From NCBI GenBank assembly GCA_038213835.1, contig JBBQSN010000061.1, positions 1 to 18,661 on the forward strand: 18,661 nt of DNA, written 5' to 3'. Numbering within the stretch: position 1 is the stretch's first letter; every line of letters begins with the position of its first letter. The DNA comes from JBBQSN01 sp038213835 (GTDB lineage: Bacteria > Actinomycetota > Actinomycetes > Actinomycetales > CAWJMD01). The notes beneath the pieces are model-generated. The model searched no databases and had not been told where the DNA came from. It saw nothing but the letters and a program-made list of their open reading frames with translations. Positions 13,397 through 18,661 of this stretch are shown here, in pieces. The translations under genes and the position numbers were made by a program.

Positions 13397-15541
13397 GTGA
13401 GCCGCGACACGCGCAGCAAGCGCCCCACGTCCGCAGCACCCGCCCCGACGGCCCCTGTGGCCACCGGCCCCGGATCCGACCCTGGACCCGATGCCGCCGC
13501 ACCACCGATCGACCGCTCCGGCCTGCTCGGACGGATCCCGGTGCTCGACGTCGGCCCGGTCGTGGACGGCGGACGCTGGCCCGCCCGAGCCTCCGAGGGC
13601 GAGGTCGTGCCCGTCACGGCCACGGTCTTCCGCGAGGGTCACGACGCCGTCTGCGCCACCGCCGTGCTGCGGCGTCCCGACGGCACCGAGCACTCCCGGT
13701 CGCGGCTGGTCGAGACCGAGCACGGCCTGGGTCGTTGGCTCGGCCACGTCGTGCCGGACGCCCCTGGAGAGTGGTCGTTCACGGTCGAGGGCTGGGACGA
13801 CCCGTACGGCACCTGGGAGCACGACGCCGTGATCAAGGTGGCGGCCGACGTCGACACCGAGCTGATGCTCACCGAGGGCGCCCTGCTGCTGGAGGAGGCC
13901 GCCGGGGACCACGGCCACTCCGCTGCCGACCGCGAGCACCTGCTGGCCGCGGTCACCGGGCTGCGGGACCCCTCGCGTCCGGCCCAGGCCCGGCTGGCGG
14001 CGGGCACGTCCCCCGCCGTGCACCAGGCCATGGCGCACCGACCCGTCCGGCGCGGTGTCACCGAGGCGGGCCCGTTCCCGCTGCGGGTGCAGCGCCGGCT
14101 GGCCCTGCACGGCTCCTGGTACTCGTTCGTCCCCCGGTCCGAGGGTGCGGTGCGCGACCCGGAGACCGGCGCCTGGACGCCGGGCACCCTGCGCACGGCG
14201 GCCGAGCGGCTGCCGGCGATCGCCGAGATGGGCTTCGACGTCGCCTACGTGCTGCCGCTGCACCCGATCGGGACGACCAACCGCAAGGGACGCAACAACA
14301 CCCTGGTGACCGAGCCGGGCGACCCCGGCTCGCCGTACGCGATCGGCTCGGCCGACGGCGGCCACGACGCGATCCACCCCGACCTCGGCACCTTCGAGGA
14401 CTTCGACGCCATCGTGGCCCGGGCCAAGGAGCTCGGCCTCGAGGTCGCGGTGGACCTCGCGCTGAACTGCTCGCCCGACCACCCCTGGGTCGCCGAGCAC
14501 CCGGAGTGGTTCACCACCCGCGCCGACGGCACTATCGCCTACGCCGAGAACCCGCCGAAGAAGTACCAGGACATCTACCCACTGAACTTCGACAACGACC
14601 CGGACGGCATCTACCGCGAGGTGCTGCGGGTCGTGACGGTGTGGATCGAGCACGGAGTCACCGCGATCCGGGTCGACAACCCGCACACCAAGCCGGTCGA
14701 GTTCTGGGAGTGGCTGATCGCCGAGGTCGCCCGCGAGCACCCCGGGATCGTCTGGCTCGCCGAGGCCTTCACCCGCCCACCGATGATGCGGACGCTGGCG
14801 AAGGTCGGCTTCCAGCAGTCGTACTCGTACTTCACCTGGCGCAGCACCAAGGCCGAGCTCACCGACTACCTCACCGAGCTCAGCACCGGCAGCCACGAGG
14901 TCAGCGCGTCGGGCAACACCGGCACCGCCGACTACATGGTGCCCAGCTTCTGGCCCACCACCCACGACATCCTCACGCCCTTCATGCAGTTCGGCGGCCG
15001 AACTGCGTTCGCGCTGCGGGCCGTCCTGGCCGCCACCAGCATGCCCACGTGGGGGATCTACACCGGTTACGAGCTGGTCGAGAACGTGGCGCGGCCGGGC
15101 GCCGAGGAGCAGATCGACAACGAGAAGTACGAGATCAAGCCGCGCGACTTCGCTGGGGCTCTCGAGCGCGGAGAGTCGTTGCAACCGTTGCTGACCCAGC
15201 TCAACCGCGCCCGGCACGAGCACCCGGCGCTGCAGCAGCTGCGCGGCCTGGTGTTCCACCCCACCGACGACGACGCCGTCATCGCCTACTCGCGCCGCAT
15301 CAGCGCCGAGCACTCCCCCACCGGACGCGAGGACACCGTTATCACGGTCGTCAACCTCGACCCGCACTCGGTGCGGGAGACCCACGTGAACCTCAACATG
15401 CCGAAGCTCGGAATGGACTGGCGGGAGGGTTTCGTCGCCCACGACCTGCTCTCCGGGCAGTCGTGGCACTGGGGCGAGCGCGCCTTCGTCCGACTGGGTT
15501 TCGACACCCCGGCGCACGTCGTGCACGTCAGGAGGGGCTGA
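13397..15541 (+). CDS. glgE: alpha-1,4-glucan:maltose-1-phosphate maltosyltransferase GlgE (GH13_3)
   Basis: This 714-residue enzyme transfers maltosyl units from maltose 1-phosphate to growing alpha-1,4-glucan. The first 35 residues are a Pro/Ala/Thr-rich, probably disordered extension. The N-terminal domain follows (IPVLDVGPVVDGGRWPA, then VPVTATVFREGHD), then the helical insert and the barrel. Catalytic marks are the nucleophile Asp427 in IRVDNPHTKP, acid/base Glu456 in IVWLAEAF and Asp524 in TTHDILTP. The phosphate/maltose-binding block AENPPKKYQDIYPLNFDNDP (383-402) and QIDNEKYEIKPRDF (572-585) confirm GlgE over an amylase. Numbering is from GTG 13397, favoured by TAGCGT 7 nt upstream; GTG 13388 would add three residues. 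Region IV reads THD where mycobacterial GlgE, as I recall, has TPD. The stop abuts the pep2 start. Confidence 0.95.
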   Translation: MSRDTRSKRPTSAAPAPTAPVATGPGSDPGPDAAAPPIDRSGLLGRIPVLDVGPVVDGGRWPARASEGEVVPVTATVFREGHDAVCATAVLRRPDGTEHSRSRLVETEHGLGRWLGHVVPDAPGEWSFTVEGWDDPYGTWEHDAVIKVAADVDTELMLTEGALLLEEAAGDHGHSAADREHLLAAVTGLRDPSRPAQARLAAGTSPAVHQAMAHRPVRRGVTEAGPFPLRVQRRLALHGSWYSFVPRSEGAVRDPETGAWTPGTLRTAAERLPAIAEMGFDVAYVLPLHPIGTTNRKGRNNTLVTEPGDPGSPYAIGSADGGHDAIHPDLGTFEDFDAIVARAKELGLEVAVDLALNCSPDHPWVAEHPEWFTTRADGTIAYAENPPKKYQDIYPLNFDNDPDGIYREVLRVVTVWIEHGVTAIRVDNPHTKPVEFWEWLIAEVAREHPGIVWLAEAFTRPPMMRTLAKVGFQQSYSYFTWRSTKAELTDYLTELSTGSHEVSASGNTGTADYMVPSFWPTTHDILTPFMQFGGRTAFALRAVLAATSMPTWGIYTGYELVENVARPGAEEQIDNEKYEIKPRDFAGALERGESLQPLLTQLNRARHEHPALQQLRGLVFHPTDDDAVIAYSRRISAEHSPTGREDTVITVVNLDPHSVRETHVNLNMPKLGMDWREGFVAHDLLSGQSWHWGERAFVRLGFDTPAHVVHVRRG
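15530..15535 (+). promoter_or_regulatory. ribosome-binding site of pep2 inside the end of glgE
   Basis: AGGAGG lies 6 nt before the GTG at 15542, within the last codons of glgE. It fixes the pep2 start and shows that pep2 is read from the glgE message. Confidence 0.75.
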
Positions 15542-16945
15542 GTGGCCTCGCAGCATCAGGCCGAGGACGGCGGTTCGCTCGACCCGCCGCTGGAGCACCT
15601 GCTGCACACCTGGATGCCGCAGCAGCGCTGGTACCCGGCGAAGGGCCGCGGTGTCTCGCTCCAGCCGTTCGGCTCGTACCGGCTCGGGGACGCCGACGGC
15701 GAGGTCGGGATCGAGGTGCACCTCGTCGGGCTCGACTCCGGCGACCGGCTCGACGTCGTCCAGGTGCCGCTCACCTACCGGAGCGCTCCCGCCGGGGGCC
15801 TCGAGGACGCGCTCGTCGGCACCACGACCCACCCCGAGCTCGGCGAGCGCTGGGTCTACGACGGCGTGCACGACCCGGTGTTCGTCCGGGAGTGGTTGCG
15901 GCTGGTGGCCGACGAGGCCGAGGTGGCCGGTGCTGGCGGCACCCTGTCGACCGCCCCCGACGCGCCCCCCGTCGACCCCTCGGCCACCGGTCGGGTGCTG
16001 TCCGGCGAGCAGTCGAACACGTCGGTCGTGATCGGTGCCGGCGCGCCGGACCCGTTGATCATCAAGCTGTTCCGCGTGCTCAGCGACGGCCCGAACCCGG
16101 ACGTCGAGGTCACCTCGGCACTCTCCCGGGCCGGCGTCCGCTCCGTCCCGCGGGTCGCCGGCTGGGTGTCCGGCACCTGGACGGTGGGCGAGGACGTGTG
16201 CCGTGGCCACCTCGCCGTCGCCACCGAGTTCCTCGCCGGCAGCCAGGACGCCTGGCGCGAGGCGCTCGCAGCGGCCGCCGCCGGTCGGCCGTTCACCGCC
16301 GAGGCCACCGAGCTCGGCGCAGCCACCGCCGAGGTGCACTCCGCCCTGCGCACGTCGTTCGCCACCCAGCCGGCCACGCACGAGGTGCGTGCCGCCCTGG
16401 TGGAGCAGCTGCAGGGCCGGGTCGACTGGGCGGTCAGCAGCTCCGACGCCCTGGATACCCTGCGCGAGCCGCTGGCCGCGCACCGCGAGCGCCTCGCCCT
16501 GCTCGCCGACGGCGGGGTGCCCGACCTGCAGCGGGTGCACGGCGACTACCACCTCGGCCAGGTGCTGCACGCGCCCGGGCGCGGCTGGGTGCTGCTCGAC
16601 TTCGAGGGAGAACCGTTGCGGCCGTTGGCCGAGCGCACCCTGCCCGACGTCGCGCTCCGCGACGTCGTCGGCATGCTTCGCTCGTTCGACTACGCCGCCG
16701 GCCACGTCGCACTCCACTCCGAGGAGCCGCGGATCGGCGAGCTCGCCCGGCACTGGGCACAGGAGTGCCGCACCGCGTTCCTCGCCGGTTACGAGACCGC
16801 TGCGGGTGCCGACCTCGGCGACCACGGGCTGCTGATGGAGGCGCTCTGGCTCGACAAGGCGCTGTACGAGGTGGTCTACGAGACCCGGAACCGCCCGTCC
16901 TGGATCGACGTCCCGCTCTCCGCCGTCCGGTCCGCATTGGCCTGA
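15542..16945 (+). CDS. pep2: maltokinase Pep2 (Mak)
   Basis: This 467-residue kinase phosphorylates maltose with ATP to give maltose 1-phosphate, the GlgE substrate. The N-terminal cap has the typical WMPQQRWYPAKGRG (24-37). GEQSNTSVVI (155-164) is the nucleotide-binding loop and IIKLFRVL (173-180) carries the ATP-site lysine. The catalytic loop is RVHGDYHLGQVL (331-342) with Asp335, and the metal-binding Asp is in LLDFEGEPLRPLAER (351-365). It starts directly after the glgE stop, with no gap and a strong ribosome-binding site, so the two are one operon. It is a free-standing kinase, not fused to trehalose synthase as in some actinobacteria. Neither TreS nor GlgB follows. The last 70 bases overlap the convergent DUF5317 gene. 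Confidence 0.94.
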   Translation: MASQHQAEDGGSLDPPLEHLLHTWMPQQRWYPAKGRGVSLQPFGSYRLGDADGEVGIEVHLVGLDSGDRLDVVQVPLTYRSAPAGGLEDALVGTTTHPELGERWVYDGVHDPVFVREWLRLVADEAEVAGAGGTLSTAPDAPPVDPSATGRVLSGEQSNTSVVIGAGAPDPLIIKLFRVLSDGPNPDVEVTSALSRAGVRSVPRVAGWVSGTWTVGEDVCRGHLAVATEFLAGSQDAWREALAAAAAGRPFTAEATELGAATAEVHSALRTSFATQPATHEVRAALVEQLQGRVDWAVSSSDALDTLREPLAAHRERLALLADGGVPDLQRVHGDYHLGQVLHAPGRGWVLLDFEGEPLRPLAERTLPDVALRDVVGMLRSFDYAAGHVALHSEEPRIGELARHWAQECRTAFLAGYETAAGADLGDHGLLMEALWLDKALYEVVYETRNRPSWIDVPLSAVRSALA

Positions 16946-17451
16946 CGCGTGGTGGCCCAGAGCAACCACCAGGCGCCGGCGACGATCAGCACGTCGCCGA
17001 CGCTGAAGACGTTGGCGAGCGGGACGGCCGACGGGACGGCGAAGACGTCGCCGAGCCAGGGCAGCACCGGGTCCTCGACCACGCCGGAGTTCACGAAGCC
17101 GGGGCCCACCTCGATGCCCCCCGTCCGCAGCGCCGACTCCGACGCCGGTAGCGTCCCGCCGTTGAGGGCGATCGCGGTGCCGTTCGACGCGGCGCCTGCG
17201 GCGACGACGAGAAGGCCGGGGACCTTACGGTTCGCGACCACGAACACGCCGGCCGCCAGGTAGGTCAGCACGTGCAGGACGGGGCCGACGGCGGCGGGGA
17301 GCTCGGGGCCCTGCAGCACCGCGAACTGCAGCACGAACGCGACGAACACGACCCGGCGCAGCCGCAGCCGCAGGTCGACCAGGCCGCGAAAGCGCCCGCC
17401 CACCAACGGGATCAGCAGGAGACCCACGACGAACAGCGCGAGGATCAGCAC
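16876..17451 (-). CDS. DUF5317 family integral membrane protein
   Basis: This 191-residue membrane protein has no known function. Hydrophobic segments are at about 2-18, 33-47, 54-72, 79-96 and 150-167, with a basic stretch RLRLRRVV after the first. The family-like motif is LGDVFAVPSAVPLANVFSVG (133-152), close to the LGD-PLANVFS-GD pattern I recall for DUF5317. The GTG at 17451 overlaps the stop of the upstream GGDEF-EAL gene by 7 bp, and AGGA lies just before it, so the two are probably translated from one message and may share a signalling role. That link is inference from position. The C-terminal 20 residues are polar, and their codons overlap the end of pep2 on the other strand by 70 bp. 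Confidence 0.75.
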   Translation of the reverse strand: MLILALFVVGLLLIPLVGGRFRGLVDLRLRLRRVVFVAFVLQFAVLQGPELPAAVGPVLHVLTYLAAGVFVVANRKVPGLLVVAAGAASNGTAIALNGGTLPASESALRTGGIEVGPGFVNSGVVEDPVLPWLGDVFAVPSAVPLANVFSVGDVLIVAGAWWLLWATTRQANADRTAESGTSIQDGRFRVS

Positions 17452-18661
17452 AGGTCCTCACCCCCGACCCGGCCGCCGACCACGCGCAGCAACGGCAGCG
17501 TGTCCTTGCGGGTGCGAGGCGTGCCGGGCTCGTTCACGTCCAAGGTCGGCTGGTACCGCCGGGGGCCGCGCAGGTGCTGCGCCGCCAGCAGGGCCGTGAC
17601 GGCCTCGTGGTGCATGGGCCGCCCGAGCAGGAAGCCCTGCAGGCGGTCGCAGCCCAGCGCGCGCAGGTGCTCGGCCACCTCCTCGGTCTCGACGCCCTCG
17701 GCGACGACCTGCAGACCGAGGTTGTGGGCGAGCTCGACGATGGAGCGCACCAGGATCTCGTCGTTGCCTCCGCGCAGCAGCCCGCCGACGAAGCTCTTGT
17801 CGATCTTCAGCTCGTCGACGTCGAGCCGCTGCAGCCGCACGAGCGAGCTGTAGCCGGTGCCGAAGTCGTCGATCGAGAGCCGGATGGCGATGTCGCGCAA
17901 CGAGCGCAGCACCGAACTGGCCTGGTGCACGTCCATCAGGCTGCTCTCGGTCACCTCGACCACCAGCCGCGACGGGGGGAGACGCCAGTGGGCGAGACGT
18001 TCGGTGAGGTGGCCCGGCAACGAGTGGTCGGTCAGCTGGCGCGCCGACAGGTTGACGGCCACCCCGACGTCCCAGCCCTGGCGTCGCCAGCCGCTGGCCG
18101 CGGACAGGGCGAGCTCGAGGACGCGCAGGGTCAGCGGACGGGTGAGGCCGGCGCTCTCGGCCAGGCCGATGAACTGGTCCGGGCCCAGCATCCCGTGCAC
18201 CGGGTGGTCCCAGCGCACCAGCGCCTCCACGGTCAGGTAGCGGTCGACGGCGACGTCGAGCTGTGGCTGGTACTCGACGACCAGCCCGCCGTTCTCGATC
18301 GCGTCGCGCAGGCTGGGGAGCAGTGCGAGCCGCTGGGCGGAGCCCGTGACGGTGCCGGGCGTGAAGACCCACGAGCGGGCGCGCTCGCGCTTGGCCTCGT
18401 ACAGCGCGATGTCGGCCTCGGACAGCAGCGTGTGGACGGTGACCTCGCGACCGCTCGGCGCGGTGATGCCGATGCTGCAGTGCACCGACAGCACCTGGCC
18501 GTTCACGTCGACCGGACGGGCCAGGACGGCGAGCACCTGCTCGGCCAGCTCCTCGGCGTCGCGGATCGGGTCGTCGCTGCGCAGCAGCACGGCGAACTCG
18601 TCGCCACCGAGGCGGGCCACCGTCGAGCCGGTGTCGTCGGCGGTGCCGGGCGAGGCCGCGC
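17445..18661 (-). CDS. GGDEF-EAL cyclic di-GMP protein (5' end outside the window)
   Basis: The gene enters from the right edge; 405 codons plus the stop are visible. Positions below are counted from the GTG at 18620, which is inside the GGDEF domain and not the true start. ARLGGDEFAVLL (2-13) gives an intact GGDEF signature, so cyclic di-GMP synthesis is possible, but the inhibitory RxxD site that normally stands five residues before it reads DTGS. The EAL domain (about 104-350) is complete: VEALVRW, VNLSARQL, VEVTESSLM, the DDFG in IDDFGTGYSSL, LKIDKSFV and VVAEGVET, so phosphodiesterase activity is likely. Any sensor domain lies outside the window. The C-terminal 50 residues are an Arg/Pro-rich tail. 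DUF5317 follows with a 7-bp overlap. Confidence 0.93.
   Translation of the reverse strand, partial: AASPGTADDTGSTVARLGGDEFAVLLRSDDPIRDAEELAEQVLAVLARPVDVNGQVLSVHCSIGITAPSGREVTVHTLLSEADIALYEAKRERARSWVFTPGTVTGSAQRLALLPSLRDAIENGGLVVEYQPQLDVAVDRYLTVEALVRWDHPVHGMLGPDQFIGLAESAGLTRPLTLRVLELALSAASGWRRQGWDVGVAVNLSARQLTDHSLPGHLTERLAHWRLPPSRLVVEVTESSLMDVHQASSVLRSLRDIAIRLSIDDFGTGYSSLVRLQRLDVDELKIDKSFVGGLLRGGNDEILVRSIVELAHNLGLQVVAEGVETEEVAEHLRALGCDRLQGFLLGRPMHHEAVTALLAAQHLRGPRRYQPTLDVNEPGTPRTRKDTLPLLRVVGGRVGGEDLC

Noticed and set aside
13250..16969. A minus-strand open frame of about 1240 codons opposite glgE and pep2
   Set aside because: It is a GC-driven mirror of the two genes, rich in Arg, Gly and Val, with no recognisable domain.
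1..18661. CRISPR arrays, tRNA or rRNA genes, insertion sequences, phage genes, toxin-antitoxin pairs
   Set aside because: I found no regularly spaced repeats, cloverleaf sequences, transposase or integrase motifs. The window is largely filled by metabolic genes.

Overview
The window is very GC-rich (well over 70% by eye) chromosomal DNA, with many GTG starts, several genes that look leaderless, and a gene set typical of Actinomycetota: an actinobacterial-type GlgP, a GlgE maltosyltransferase with a Pep2 maltokinase, a DUF5317 membrane protein, and an mnmA-cysteine desulfurase / etfBA / GT4 neighbourhood. From memory, that neighbourhood parallels the Rv3024c-Rv3032 region of Mycobacterium tuberculosis. 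The GlgE sequence looks more like the Micrococcales/Bifidobacteriales type than the mycobacterial one, but I cannot place the genus. The DNA appears to be core chromosome. I see no rRNA, tRNA, CRISPR array, insertion sequence or phage genes.

Layout. (1) 1-213 (+) is the end of an EAL-domain gene. (2) 169-2504 (-) holds cysteine desulfurase and mnmA, overlapping by 4 bp: a tRNA 2-thiouridine sulfur relay. (3) 2560-4329 (-) is etfB-etfA. (4) Divergent from it, 4588-5802 (+) is a GT4 glycosyltransferase resembling Rv3032. (5) 5866-7332 (-) is a YbjN-like protein, an enoyl-CoA hydratase and a 5' scrap of a SAM methyltransferase gene. (6) 7368-9584 (+) is glgX. (7) 9585-10688 is decayed DNA with a DUF2306 fragment (+) and a truncated, frameshifted aminoglycoside-phosphotransferase-like gene (-). 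(8) 10689-13253 (-) is glgP, divergent from 13397-16945 (+) glgE-pep2. (9) 16876-17451 (-) is a DUF5317 membrane protein, and 17445 to beyond the right edge (-) is a GGDEF-EAL protein.

Working together. Pep2 makes maltose 1-phosphate and GlgE polymerises it into linear alpha-1,4-glucan. GlgP shortens chains phosphorolytically and GlgX removes the short branches left behind. The GT4 enzyme probably elongates a glucan or a related polysaccharide. TreS and the branching enzyme GlgB are absent here and must be encoded elsewhere if the pathway is complete. EtfAB and the enoyl-CoA hydratase belong to acyl-CoA oxidation.

I do not see a clearly new biological system. The most useful leads are a pair of GCAAG-N2-CTTGC-like palindromes between glgP and glgE, an inverted repeat covering the apparent -10 box of the sulfur-relay operon, a GTTAC-N6-GTAAC dyad between etfB and the GT4 gene, signs that the GT4 locus lost its neighbours, and an altered EX7E motif in the GT4 enzyme.
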